Counted from the first letter of the stretch, positions 36,958 through 45,751 are shown. The stretch is 58,885 bases of DNA from Viridibacillus soli (GCF_016612995.1 NZ_JAEOAH010000026.1:1-58885); one strand, 5' to 3'. Made by a program: numbers and translations. The notes: generated from the sequence alone by a model not told the origin.

Positions 36958-37059
36958 ATGGACAGTAATCCTGATCCCGGTGAGCGAACATCAGATATAT
37001 GTAACAAGAGAAACAGGATAGCCGATTTCTTATCGCCTTATGGGAAATCGAATTCATGA
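36958..37059 (+). CDS. 33-codon leader ORF between M-box and corA
   Basis: ATG 36958 is preceded by AAGGAGGTGAT, one of the strongest ribosome sites in the window, just after the terminator T-run. The product starts MDSNPDPGERTSD and ends in a basic then neutral tail (NKRNRIADFL, SPYGKSNS). The alternating Asp/Pro/Glu start resembles MgtL-type leader peptides (E. coli MgtL begins MEPDPTP), where acidic-proline nascent chains destabilise ribosomes at low Mg2+. It lies 195 bases before corA. A role in sensing Mg2+ during translation is my inference; the frame and initiation site are seen directly. Confidence 0.7.
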   Translation: MDSNPDPGERTSDICNKRNRIADFLSPYGKSNS

Positions 37060-37090
37060 AAGATGCATAACGATGACAACCTTTGCAAAT

Positions 37091-37191
37091 CATAAAATAG
37101 CGTTTTAATTTTATGTTTTGAAAGGTACTGGAGTCCGACTAATCTACTGTTTTGCCCCGCACAAAACAGCGAGTCAAAAAGGGGCGAAACA
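37091..37191 (+). promoter_or_regulatory. Alternative hairpins in the corA leader
   Basis: Hairpin C: CATAAAAT/ATTTTATG (37091-37098 with 37108-37115). Hairpin A: CTGTTTTG/CAAAACAG (37147-37154 with 37162-37169). Hairpin B: TGTTTTGCCCC/GGGGCGAAACA (37148-37158 with 37181-37191; one G-U). A and B share the strand TGTTTTG, so they exclude each other. B is not followed by a T-run. Confidence 0.7.
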
Positions 37192-37254
37192 TAAATGGCC
37201 TTACTTCCACATCGATCCATGTCCTTAGGTAATAAAATAAGAGGAGAATTTATT

Positions 37255-38223
37255 ATGATAAAAACTTATCTTTACAAACAAGGAAATAAAGAAATAGAGC
37301 ACAATTTTGATTTTACAAAGATTGACGATCATTTAACTAATCAAGAGGATTTATTATGGATTGACATATATGATTATCAAAATAATGAGCTAAATGAAAT
37401 AGCAGAAATATTTAAATTCCACCCACTAGCTATTGAAGATTGTATGCACGGGGATTCACGACCAAAGATGGATAGTTACGGAGATTATAAATTTTTCGTT
37501 TTTCATGCCCCGCTATATAATGAAAAAGGCGAAAATGAGATCTCAACCGTAGAGTTAAATATTTTTGTAGGATCCAACTATATTGTCACGATTCATAATC
37601 AAAAATTAAAATGGCTAAAACAAATGGAAGCTATTTGTTCAGAAAGTCCGAGGTTTATGAGTAAGGGTGCTGATTTATTATTACACACAATAATTGATGG
37701 GATTACGGATGAATATTTCCCTGTTTTAGATCGTATTAGAACCCGTATAGATGAACTAGAAGATGAAATGTATGAACACAAGCCAAAGAAAGTTACAGAA
37801 GAGTTTCTTGCACTTAAAAGAGCCATCATTTTAATTCGCCAGGGTATTATGCCACAAAGAAGAATCTTTTCGAAAGTGAATGGGAAGTGGCAATTTGACA
37901 TTCAGGAGGAAAATATACCTTTTTATAAAGACTTAAATGATCATTTAGAACAAATTGTAGAATCTACAGAAACTTACAGAGACTTAGTTAACAGTGCCTT
38001 AGATACGTATTATTCTATAATTAGTGCAAAGTCAATTGAACAGCTAAATCTGCTTACGGTTATATCCACCATTATGTTACCTTTATCAGTTATTACAGGA
38101 TTTTTTGGTATGAATGTGCCTTTACCATTTCAGGATACATGGTTTGCCACAGTAGTTATTTTTGTATTTTTAATAACCTTTACGTGGGGCATGTGGGTAT
38201 TTTTCAAGAAAATTATTAGTTGA
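37255..38223 (+). CDS. corA: CorA-family magnesium transporter
   Basis: 322-aa pentameric Mg2+ channel. The N-terminal alpha/beta cytoplasmic domain (about 1-165) and long stalk helix lead to two C-terminal membrane helices; the signature GMN (about 285-287, in GFFGMNVPLP) is present. ATG 37255 has GAGGAGA 7 bases upstream; the frame open from 37195 is not a start. Expression should be shut off by Mg2+ through the M-box, possibly with a second layer at the leader ORF. A 12-bp inverted repeat covers the stop codon (38215-38246). Confidence 0.95.
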   Translation: MIKTYLYKQGNKEIEHNFDFTKIDDHLTNQEDLLWIDIYDYQNNELNEIAEIFKFHPLAIEDCMHGDSRPKMDSYGDYKFFVFHAPLYNEKGENEISTVELNIFVGSNYIVTIHNQKLKWLKQMEAICSESPRFMSKGADLLLHTIIDGITDEYFPVLDRIRTRIDELEDEMYEHKPKKVTEEFLALKRAIILIRQGIMPQRRIFSKVNGKWQFDIQEENIPFYKDLNDHLEQIVESTETYRDLVNSALDTYYSIISAKSIEQLNLLTVISTIMLPLSVITGFFGMNVPLPFQDTWFATVVIFVFLITFTWGMWVFFKKIIS

Positions 38224-38246
38224 AATATTATTACATTTCAACTAAT
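38215..38246. repeat. Inverted repeat over the corA stop codon
   Basis: Perfect 12-bp arms ATTAGTTGAAAT/ATTTCAACTAAT with an 8-base loop; no T-run follows. It may stabilise the mRNA 3' end. Confidence 0.6.
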
Positions 38247-38356
38247 AATAATGAAGCTAGAGGCTGATTCCATGCCTCTTCCATACTCCGATTGTATTGG
38301 GATGGCTGGGTTGAAAGCTGTTTCATAAGTTATTAATGGTAATTTCCCGCTCATAT

Positions 38357-38403
38357 AAAAACCCCGTCATTAATTCAGTAACGAACTGATGACGGGGTTG
38401 TTT
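38357..38403. terminator. Bidirectional terminator corA/cobT
   Basis: Perfect 11-bp stem AACCCCGTCAT/ATGACGGGGTT with an A-run on the left (T-run for cobT) and GTTTTAT on the right. Confidence 0.85.
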
Positions 38404-38429
38404 TATGATTGGTAACTGGCACATATTAT

Positions 38430-39491
38430 CTATTGATTTACTGGTGTTTCAGTTTCTTCTTTACCTGCTACTCTAGCACTTTCGAATGTAGCCATTTCGT
38501 TTATCATATGAACTGCAGACTGTAAAATTGGGTAAGCGACGGCTGCACCGGACCCTTCACCGAGGCGCATATTCAATTGCACCAAGGATTTTTTCTGTAA
38601 ATATTTGATCGCCGTTTGATGTCCAGGCTCTACTGATTCATGCGATAAAATCATATAATCCGCAACTGTAGGAGCAATCAATTTTGCGAGACATGCAGAA
38701 ACAGAACAGATAAAGCCATCCAACAAAATAGGGACACGTTTTTCGGCTGCTGCAAGCATGGCCCCTGCCATTGCAGCCATTTCAAGTCCTCCCACTTTTG
38801 ACAGAATATCAATGGCATCTGCCGAATTAGGTTTATGCAGGCTGATTGCATCACGCACAACTTTAATTTTCCGTTTATGCTGTTCAATGGAAATTCCAGA
38901 TCCTAACCCAACAATTGTTGCAGGATCTGCACCAGTTATCGCGGCAAGTACCGCACTGCTTGATGTTGTGTTGCCAATACCGACCTCACCAACAATCAGA
39001 CACTTAACACCCTTTTCAATAAACTGAATTGCTTCTTCATAACCGATTAGAATGGCCTTTTCTGCTTCTGCCTTTGTCATGGCCAATTCATTAAGAAAGT
39101 TGCCAGTACCTTTTCGGATTTTTCTATGAATCACTTTCTCCTCTGTCACATCTCCATCTACACCAACGTCAACCGCTTTAAAAGTGGCACCGATTTGTCT
39201 ACCGAATACACTGATCGCTGCACCACCCTGCACAATATTTGACACCATCTGAATCGTCACTTCCTGTGGAAATGCGGATACACCTTCTTTTGCAACACCG
39301 TGATCAGCAGCAAACACAATGATGCCTGGCGGTGTTATGCCCAACGTTAGATTCCCTGTCATTTCCGCAAGATGAATCGCAATATCCTCCAGTCTACCTA
39401 AGCTTCCTAGTGGCTTTGTTAATGTTGCTATGTACTTTTCTGCCTTTTCTCCAGCTTCTTTATTCAGTAAAGGTATATCTACTTCGATCAT
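38430..39491 (-). CDS. cobT: Nicotinate-nucleotide-dimethylbenzimidazole phosphoribosyltransferase
   Basis: Makes alpha-ribazole phosphate for the lower ligand of cobalamin. Recognisable pieces: TKPLGSLGRLEDIAIHLAEM near the start, VFAADHGVAKEGVSAFP, GEVGIGNTTSSSAVLAA, ILLDGFICS, SHESVEPGH and the C-terminal MRLGEGSGAAVA with the catalytic Glu. ATG 39491 follows GGGGA; a TTG at 39503 is the alternative start. The other nucleotide-loop genes (cobU, cobS, cobC) are not adjacent, so this looks like a single salvage gene that can help supply B12 for metH. Ends at the shared terminator. Confidence 0.94.
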   Translation of the reverse strand: MIEVDIPLLNKEAGEKAEKYIATLTKPLGSLGRLEDIAIHLAEMTGNLTLGITPPGIIVFAADHGVAKEGVSAFPQEVTIQMVSNIVQGGAAISVFGRQIGATFKAVDVGVDGDVTEEKVIHRKIRKGTGNFLNELAMTKAEAEKAILIGYEEAIQFIEKGVKCLIVGEVGIGNTTSSSAVLAAITGADPATIVGLGSGISIEQHKRKIKVVRDAISLHKPNSADAIDILSKVGGLEMAAMAGAMLAAAEKRVPILLDGFICSVSACLAKLIAPTVADYMILSHESVEPGHQTAIKYLQKKSLVQLNMRLGEGSGAAVAYPILQSAVHMINEMATFESARVAGKEETETPVNQ

Positions 39492-39629
39492 TATTTTCCC
39501 CAACTTTCTGTTTAATTGACTTGGATAAGGGTCATGGATCCATTGGAAATAAACTCATAGTCATTATCACACTATAATTATTCCATATATTAACACTAAG
39601 TGCAATGAGTGTCTCTATATCTTGGTTTC

Positions 39630-39870
39630 TTACCTTTTCGACCGTGAAGCACGTAAGTAAATAGAGATACCTATTAAAATTAGCCCTACCCCTACCAGTG
39701 ATAAATACATTCCTCTGTAACCAATTAAAGGGACCAAATAGAATATAAAAGGGCCAAAACCAAACCCTAATTCAAGAAAAACAAGGTCGCTAATCCAATA
39801 AATACTGCTGCTAATAAAAAGACGAAACTGGAATGTGCCTGACTAAGTAGTAACATCCTAATTGCAAATA
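39630..39870 (-). pseudogene. C-terminal remnant of an MFS transporter
   Basis: Minus-strand translation gives SSFVFLLAAVFIGLATLFF, then a stop or frameshift, then GFGFGPFIFYLVPLIGYRGM, YLSLVGVGLILIGIS and IYLRASRSKR before a stop. The G-xGxGP...GYRGMY pattern and paired membrane helices are those of the last helices of drug-type MFS permeases. No intact upstream part remains; the rest of 39492-40120 has no gene. Confidence 0.65.
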
Positions 39871-40061
39871 GCTTTAACCCAAGGTAAACAACGCTATTGC
39901 CCCCTTTAGGTTAATCTATTTTCCAGTAAATAGTGATAGGTTTGAGTGACTGCACTTAATGACATATGTCAAACCATACTCGGAAGATTGGTTGGTATAT
40001 GAATAATTTTAATGTTATTTGTGATTTTGAGTGGCTGACAGCACTTATTTTTCTTTTTAAG

Positions 40062-40089
40062 TTGATTGTTTATGAAAAAATGGTATAGA
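40062..40089 (+). promoter_or_regulatory. Putative promoter of the symporter gene
   Basis: TTGATT (40062-40067), 16-bp spacer, TATAGA (40084-40089). A perfect 12-bp palindrome TGACATATGTCA sits upstream at 39960-39971. Confidence 0.5.
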
Positions 40090-40120
40090 CTTAGAGGTAT
40101 GCAAAAAAGGAGGCAGGTCT

Positions 40121-41518
40121 ATGGAATGGATTGAGAGTTTTGTTAATGAAACAAATAACATTTTATGGAAATATATATTAATTATCTTATTAATAGGTTC
40201 TGGATTGTATTTTACTTTGGGAACTAAGTTTGTACAATTTCGTTTGTTTGGCGAAATGTTCCGATTAATACTAGAGAAAAAGGAAAAAGATGAGGGTGTT
40301 TCTGCTTTCCAAGCATTTACGATTAGCACAGCTTCTCGTGTAGGTACAGGTAATATAACTGGAGTTGCACTTGCTATCGGAGTAGGTGGACCTGGAGCTA
40401 TATTCTGGATGTGGATTATTGCCATTATCGGAATGGCAACTGCCTTTATTGAAAGTGCACTTGCACAGGTTTACAAAGTAAGAGATGGTAACTCTTTCCG
40501 TGGCGGCCCTGCTTATTACATGGAAAAAGCGTTAGGGCAACGTAAATTGGCAATCGTTTTTAGTATTCTTTTAACATTAAGCTTTGGCTTTATCTTTAAT
40601 GCAGTACAATCCAATACGATTGCTACTTCTGTTGGTGAAGCATTTAACATCCATCCTTATATCATTGGGCTAATATTAGTCGTGTTAACAGCTATGATTA
40701 TTTTTGGTGGCGTACATAGAATTGTGAAAGTTACACAAGTAATTGTACCCCTAATGGCCGTCTTTTATATACTCATTGCTCTTTACGTTGTGGCGACTAA
40801 TTTATCGGAAATACCAGGTGTATTTAGCCTAATTTTATCACAGGCATTCGGTTTTAAAGAAGCAGCTGGTGGAGCTATTGGGGTTGCAATAATGCAAGGT
40901 GTACGCCGCGGCCTATTCTCGAATGAAGCAGGTATGGGTAGTGTACCAAATGCAGCTGCTACTGCAAGTACTTCACACCCTGCAAAACAAGGGCTCGTTC
41001 AAAGTCTAGGCGTATTTTTTGATACGATTATTATATGTTCTGCCACTGCATTCATTATTATTTTGGCAGGTCTATATTCAACGGGCGCAGATGACGGAAT
41101 CGTCCTAACTCAAAATTCTTTCGCTGTACACGTAGGTAGTTGGGCTCCATACTTTATAGCAATTGCGATTATTTTCTTCGCATTTAGTTCAATTGTGGGC
41201 AATTACTATTACGGTGAAACAAATATCGAATTTATGAACGCACATAAAGGATGGTTAACTGGTTACCGTTTATTAGTGCTTGGAATGGTCATGTTCGGTT
41301 CTATAGCGAAAGTTTCACTCGTATGGAACTTAGCAGATTTATTTATGGGGCTTATGGCAATGTTAAATATTGTTATCATTATTTTACTAGGAAAAATAGC
41401 TTTCCGCGTGTTAGACGACTTTACCATGCAACGTAAAAAAGGAAAAAATCCAACATTTTATGCTAAATCAATTCCGGGATTGAAAAATACGGAATGTTGG
41501 GAAGAAGAAGATAGATAA
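40121..41518 (+). CDS. Sodium:alanine/glycine symporter (AGCS family)
   Basis: 465 aa with about 11 membrane segments. Family signatures: GTGNITGVALAIGVGGPGA near residues 72-90, FRGGPAYYMEKALG, and RGLFSNEAGMGSVPNAAAT. It imports alanine, glycine or glutamine with Na+; Bacillus AlsT/GlnT are relatives, and the exact substrate cannot be read. ATG has AAAGGAGG upstream. Single gene with terminator. Confidence 0.93.
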   Translation: MEWIESFVNETNNILWKYILIILLIGSGLYFTLGTKFVQFRLFGEMFRLILEKKEKDEGVSAFQAFTISTASRVGTGNITGVALAIGVGGPGAIFWMWIIAIIGMATAFIESALAQVYKVRDGNSFRGGPAYYMEKALGQRKLAIVFSILLTLSFGFIFNAVQSNTIATSVGEAFNIHPYIIGLILVVLTAMIIFGGVHRIVKVTQVIVPLMAVFYILIALYVVATNLSEIPGVFSLILSQAFGFKEAAGGAIGVAIMQGVRRGLFSNEAGMGSVPNAAATASTSHPAKQGLVQSLGVFFDTIIICSATAFIIILAGLYSTGADDGIVLTQNSFAVHVGSWAPYFIAIAIIFFAFSSIVGNYYYGETNIEFMNAHKGWLTGYRLLVLGMVMFGSIAKVSLVWNLADLFMGLMAMLNIVIIILLGKIAFRVLDDFTMQRKKGKNPTFYAKSIPGLKNTECWEEEDR

Positions 41519-41524
41519 AGATAC

Positions 41525-41557
41525 AAAACGTGCAGCATATGCTTGCACGTTTTTTTA
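41525..41557 (+). terminator. Terminator after AGCS symporter
   Basis: Stem AAAACGTGCA/TGCACGTTTT followed by T-run. Confidence 0.88.
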
Positions 41558-41849
41558 TAGGCATAAATCCAATATTTAACATATTCATTCAAATGAAAGA
41601 AATTGATTTCCTTGGATTGTAAGAATAACCTAATCACCTTCTACAGACACTCCGTATTGCTACCCCTTCGTAGGTCAATCCATACGACCTCCGCTCTTTA
41701 CTTGAAATGTTACATAATAATATGTAAATAAAGCAGCATCTCATGCTCTTCCACTAATTTCAGTACGCTTCGTTATTACTTGAGCTAACATTGAAAGCTT
41801 AGAGTATTTACTATTAGTTTGAGTGACTGGCACCTTCTAATCATAGAAA
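41558..41849. other. Intergenic stretch without a gene
   Basis: No supported reading frame, promoter or RNA was found. The only notable string is GAGTGACTGGCACC at 41821-41834, a motif that recurs at 44357-44370. Confidence 0.5.
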
Positions 41850-41897
41850 AACTGCATCTCCAATTGTTAGTTTTTATCTAACAATTGGGGTGCAGTT
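41846..41897 (-). terminator. Terminator after the Gly-rich LSm-like gene
   Basis: Long stem AACTGCATCTCCAATTGTTA / TAACAATTGGGGTGCAGTT with two mismatches or wobbles, followed on the minus strand by TTTTTC. Confidence 0.7.
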
Positions 41898-42023
41898 CAA
41901 TTTGCGGTTCTCAGCCAAAGCACGCGTTTGCCCCATTTCCCTTATTTATTTTCCAACAGTTAAGGTAATGGAAGTTATACAATTGCTTCTGGAATAGTGA
42001 AATTGATTTGAATAGGATAGGTC

Positions 42024-42290
42024 TTACCAGAAAAACGCTGAAGCCAGGGCGATTCCAGCAATTGCACCAAGAGCTATGCCAAATCCGGTTCCAAATCCAC
42101 GTCTAAATCCACGTCTACCTGGTCCAAAGAATCCTAATCCATAACCACCAAGGCCTCCTCCAGTAGGTTGAATCCAGACCATATCTCTATTGACTCTTCT
42201 AATTTCGCCAACATGAACGCTACCATCATGACAAGTAATTCTCACCGTTCTTCCATGAAATCTGCAACATTGATCAAATAATTGATTCAT
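42024..42290 (-). CDS. Small LSm-like protein with Gly/Arg-rich hydrophobic tail
   Basis: 88 aa from ATG 42290 (AAGGAGG with 6-base spacing; longer starts overlap this site). Residues about 1-42 (FDQCCRFHGRTVRITCHDGS, VHVGEIRRVNRDMVWIQP) have the strand pattern of a short Sm/LSm barrel. Then comes a Gly/Phe/Arg-rich stretch (GGGLGGYGLGFFGPGRRGF) and a C-terminal hydrophobic segment GIALGAIAGIALASAFFW that may enter a membrane or aggregate. Possibly a spore-surface or coat-associated protein; that is a guess from composition only. Confidence 0.75.
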   Translation of the reverse strand: MNQLFDQCCRFHGRTVRITCHDGSVHVGEIRRVNRDMVWIQPTGGGLGGYGLGFFGPGRRGFRRGFGTGFGIALGAIAGIALASAFFW

Positions 42291-42473
42291 TTTCATCCTC
42301 CTTTCAAGACTATTTACATACAAGTATGCTCTGCTAGTATATGGAAGTGGTAATTTTACTTAATGGACAATCGTCTAGAGAATAACAGATTAGTAGCAAT
42401 TTATATTTACGAAAAACAATGAGGCATCCAATACATATAATAGAAGACAACAAAATGGAAAAGGATGAGATAC

Positions 42474-43331
42474 TTGTCAGTAATTCAAACGCAAACTTGG
42501 CTTTATAAATTTATTGAATTATGTGAGGCACGGTCAGGTAAAGGATCAGCTTACATACAATGTGAGACACTATGTGGGCCACTGATGAAATTAACACCTA
42601 AAGTCACTCAAGAAGTCTGGCAATATGAGCTCTTAAACTATGGGCTATTCGAGCCAAATGAATGGATGAATATAAAGGACACCGTGAAGGAAATGGAAGC
42701 ACAGAAAGTTTGGAAAATTGTCGAGAAGGAATATCAACATTTACGGAAATTATGGAATGGTCCAGCGGTTTCAATCTATATTTTTCCTGTAAAAAAAGGG
42801 ATTCCGGGATCAAAAGAGAAAATGCCGCAGAAAAATGGTGTAGCATATAGAGGAGCATTATTTTTGTTCTTGTCTGCAAACCTGCCAAAAAAAGAGCTAA
42901 AGGCCATGTTGGCACATGAATATAACCATGTTTGCCGTCTAAACTATTTAGATTTGGCTCCGACCAAAATCACTCTGAAGGATTCCGTCATTATTGAGGG
43001 ACTTGGTGAGTATGCAGTAAAGGACTTGTATGGTGAAAAGTGGTTAGCACCTTGGTCAAATCTCTATTCATTTGAAGATGCTGTTGCCGTATGGAAACGA
43101 CGTTTTATACCTTCATTAAATGTTCTCGACGTAAAAAATCACTACCATTTTCTATATGGTAAAGCTAGAAGTCCACTTCCTAAATGGATTGGTTATCATA
43201 TAGGCTATCAGATTGTCGATAGCTTCCAAAAGGCGCATGGTCCATTTCATAATGGTGAATTATATTACAAATCCTCTGACGAAATAATTGCTGGTTCCAA
43301 GTTTGCTGTAGATAAGTCGCTTTTGGATTAA
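42474..43331 (+). CDS. YjaZ-like putative Zn-dependent protease (DUF2268)
   Basis: 285 aa. Zinc motif HEYNH (in MLAHEYNHVCRLNYLD) with a downstream Glu in VIIEGLGEYAV fits the DUF2268 metalloprotease family of YjaZ. Also PLPKWIGYHIGYQIVDSF near the end. A TTG start at 42474 (MSVIQTQTW, AAAGGA 8 bases upstream) is preferred to the ATG at 42465 that overlaps the ribosome site. No signal peptide. Target unknown. Confidence 0.87.
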   Translation: MSVIQTQTWLYKFIELCEARSGKGSAYIQCETLCGPLMKLTPKVTQEVWQYELLNYGLFEPNEWMNIKDTVKEMEAQKVWKIVEKEYQHLRKLWNGPAVSIYIFPVKKGIPGSKEKMPQKNGVAYRGALFLFLSANLPKKELKAMLAHEYNHVCRLNYLDLAPTKITLKDSVIIEGLGEYAVKDLYGEKWLAPWSNLYSFEDAVAVWKRRFIPSLNVLDVKNHYHFLYGKARSPLPKWIGYHIGYQIVDSFQKAHGPFHNGELYYKSSDEIIAGSKFAVDKSLLD

Positions 43332-43385
43332 GTGGGCTAATCTGATTGCTGTATAATTCTTCTCTGCATAATCATATAAAAAGAT

Positions 43386-44093
43386 TCACGCTAAGTGACA
43401 TCTAAATGCACGAAAGCCGATGTAATGATAGTTACGATGTATAAAGTAATTATGTTCATCCCATAAAACATATAGATTTTCATTTATGTTTTCCGATTGG
43501 TTGATGTCATTAATTTCACTTTGAATAAGTTCAGATGGTGTATTTAATAGTTCAATTCGAGTGAATCCTGCTTGCTGTAGATGCACTATCCACTCTTCTT
43601 CATTTATAATTTTCTTAATGCCGTATAAGCTACATGCCTTTTTTTGCAATTCTTCTGGCAGGGATTTTTCAGCTGTCATTTCAATGATGATCATACTTCC
43701 ATCACTCTTCAAAACTCTAGAAAGTTCATGTAACGTCTTCGAAATATCCGTAAAAACAATAACAGACTCAGCTATGATGAAATCGAAGGAATCATCCGCA
43801 AAATCCAAACTTTGCGCATCCCCTTCCATCACTTTGACTGGGATTTCATTATTCTTGAATCGTTCCCTTGCTTTTTCTATCATAATTGGATGTTTATCTA
43901 TCGCCGTCACTTGGCAATTAAATTGCTCAGCTAAAAAAGCTGCCGTCTGCCCCGTTCCGCACCCTATCTCCAGCACAGATTCATTTGATTGAATGCTTTC
44001 ATCTTCTAATATAGATTGGGTTAGATTAAACCCACCAGGATGTGCACCGCCAATTCCAAAGTAAGCCAATAAGTCTAAATAAGCGTTTGACAC
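43386..44093 (-). CDS. Class I SAM-dependent methyltransferase
   Basis: 235 aa. Motif I VLEIGCGTGQTAAFLAE (about 40-56), acidic residue in VTAIDKHPIMIE, GDAQSLDFADDSFDFIIAES and a post-motif MIIIEMTAE. GTG start at 44093 with AGGAGGGG 7 bases upstream. The small-molecule acceptor is not deducible; the fold is of the UbiE/COQ5-like Methyltransf_11 type. Single gene. Confidence 0.9.
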   Translation of the reverse strand: MSNAYLDLLAYFGIGGAHPGGFNLTQSILEDESIQSNESVLEIGCGTGQTAAFLAEQFNCQVTAIDKHPIMIEKARERFKNNEIPVKVMEGDAQSLDFADDSFDFIIAESVIVFTDISKTLHELSRVLKSDGSMIIIEMTAEKSLPEELQKKACSLYGIKKIINEEEWIVHLQQAGFTRIELLNTPSELIQSEINDINQSENINENLYVLWDEHNYFIHRNYHYIGFRAFRCHLA

Positions 44094-44252
44094 AGGAATT
44101 CCCCTCCTATTTTTTATACAGCTATAGTATGCTTGCGATTTGGATCTGTAAGTGTATAGGGAGGGGGTAGTTGGTATAAGACGCGCACAGAATTATTAAG
44201 ATGATGACTGATACTGGTATGATTACCTCGTATTAAATAATTTGACGATGTG

Positions 44253-44292
44253 AAAAAAGCAACCTTGCATTGATTGCAGGGTTGCTTTTATT
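44253..44292 (-). terminator. Terminator after terD and its degraded follower
   Basis: Stem AAGCAACCTTGCA/TGCAGGGTTGCTT with T-run on the minus strand; related in sequence to 35147-35188. Confidence 0.7.
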
Positions 44293-44379
44293 AACTTTGA
44301 TTTGTACTCTAGGGTAATCTAAAAGAGATTATTCTTTGTTAAAACTTAATTTGTATGAGTGACTGGCACCGATTATCTA

Positions 44380-44556
44380 CTAAACCCGAAAATACCCTTT
44401 TTTAAATTTCACCATTATTCTTGTGCAATGGATAAGTTCTTTTATGCTTTTACAAGTATTAGATATCCAAACTTCTTTATCACCGGTACATATAAAGGTT
44501 AATTGATACTATGTATTATTCACTTTTCCATTAATTGTCCCACAACTTGGACACAT
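44380..44556 (-). pseudogene. Small zinc-ribbon-like frame with in-frame stop
   Basis: ATG 44556 has AAAGGA 6 bases upstream and lies 23 bases after the terD stop. The frame reads MCPSCGTINGKVNNT, a TAG, then YQLTFICTGDKEVWISNTC and on to a TAG at 44380. The CPSC and later C...C spacing suggest a decayed zinc-ribbon protein that once followed terD. Only one stop breaks it, but the second Cys pair is also not intact. Confidence 0.4.
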
Positions 44557-44578
44557 AAATAATCCTTTTGCTCTTTTT

Positions 44579-45751
44579 TCACTTAAATTCCGTTGGCCCT
44601 ACATCCATCTTAAATGATCCGTCTCTTTCCAAAAGAGGTGACCTTTCAGAGTTCATTTTTGAATAAGTTTCGACATGACTCACAGCCATTTCATTTTCCT
44701 CGGTGAAATTGATATGTGCAATTGCGACCCAATAAGAAAACTTATTTTTTTGAAATAAAGAGGAAGTAACTCTTTGCCCCATCTGATTATCAACAACCGC
44801 TTTTGCTTTCATGGATTTGAAACTTCCAATACCATTCGACAAAGCACTATAAGCAGCAAACAAAACATAATTGAGCTTAGATGGTTGATGAATGACAATA
44901 GTCTCTTTTCCTGATTGTTTCGAATCTCCATCCAATGTAATAAAAGGTGCTTTATTTATATTTCCCATGTCTTTATAGTAGACCTTACCCATTTCACCAT
45001 TCTTTAAGACGTAAAAACAATATAAATCTAGATCTTTCCTCTCCTTTTCCCATTCAAGAGTAGCAACGACTTTTGCTGACTTCTGAATAGATATGGATTC
45101 TTTCTTTTTTAGTGTTACGTTCATCGGTTTTGTTTCCTTTGGAGTAGATGGAACTACTTTAGGCTCATTGGAAATAGTGGTAGCTGCTACTTCTATCTCC
45201 TTAGGATTAGTAGCTACTTCTATCCCAAAGTTTTCACATAAAGCAGGGAGACCTCCATTGAAACCCATACCTACAGCATTCAATTTCCATTCTCCGTTAT
45301 GTCGGTATATTTCACCTACAACAATTGCAGTTTCTTTTTTTAGCTCTTGACCAAAGTCAAATGAATATAAAATGCGTCCATTCTCACGATCTTTTACTGT
45401 AAGTCGAACAGAATCAATGTTTCCAAAGTTTTTTCCGTTCATCTCACCTTCATGTATTGTGATCGTTAGAGCTATCTTTTGTACGTCAGCTGGAATGATT
45501 TCTAACGACATGTGAATTTCTGCAGTGCTATTGGTCGATCCTATATGCTGGACTGAACCGTTCATACTAGATGGCTGACCGTAGAAAACAAAATGTTTAT
45601 CGTCTTTACATTGCCCATTTTGCTCCAATAAGAAAGCGGCACCGTCTATTTCCATTTCTATATTAGGTTTCTCCCATTCTAAAACAATTGCAATATCTTT
45701 AGTCGTGGAATTTTTCGTAATATCCACTTTCTGTCCTCTAGATATGTTCAT
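44579..45751 (-). CDS. Two-domain TerD-family protein
   Basis: 390 aa cytoplasmic protein of the tellurite/stress Ter family. First TerD domain about 1-178 (MNISRGQKVDI, IALTITIHEGEMNGKNFGNI, LYSFDFGQELKKETAIVVGEIYRHNGEWKLNAVG), then a Pro/Thr/Lys linker (about 180-215) and a second, more divergent TerD/TerA-like domain (about 216-390: LEWEKERKDLDLYCFYVLKNG). The Asp residues that bind Ca2+ in TerD are partly altered in the first domain (IEMEIDGAAF). ATG has AGGAAGGGA upstream. It stands outside a full ter operon. Confidence 0.85.
   Translation of the reverse strand: MNISRGQKVDITKNSTTKDIAIVLEWEKPNIEMEIDGAAFLLEQNGQCKDDKHFVFYGQPSSMNGSVQHIGSTNSTAEIHMSLEIIPADVQKIALTITIHEGEMNGKNFGNIDSVRLTVKDRENGRILYSFDFGQELKKETAIVVGEIYRHNGEWKLNAVGMGFNGGLPALCENFGIEVATNPKEIEVAATTISNEPKVVPSTPKETKPMNVTLKKKESISIQKSAKVVATLEWEKERKDLDLYCFYVLKNGEMGKVYYKDMGNINKAPFITLDGDSKQSGKETIVIHQPSKLNYVLFAAYSALSNGIGSFKSMKAKAVVDNQMGQRVTSSLFQKNKFSYWVAIAHINFTEENEMAVSHVETYSKMNSERSPLLERDGSFKMDVGPTEFK

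Noticed and set aside
39492-39629. Cobalamin riboswitch upstream of cobT
   Set aside because: No B12-box core or matching arms were found on the minus strand.
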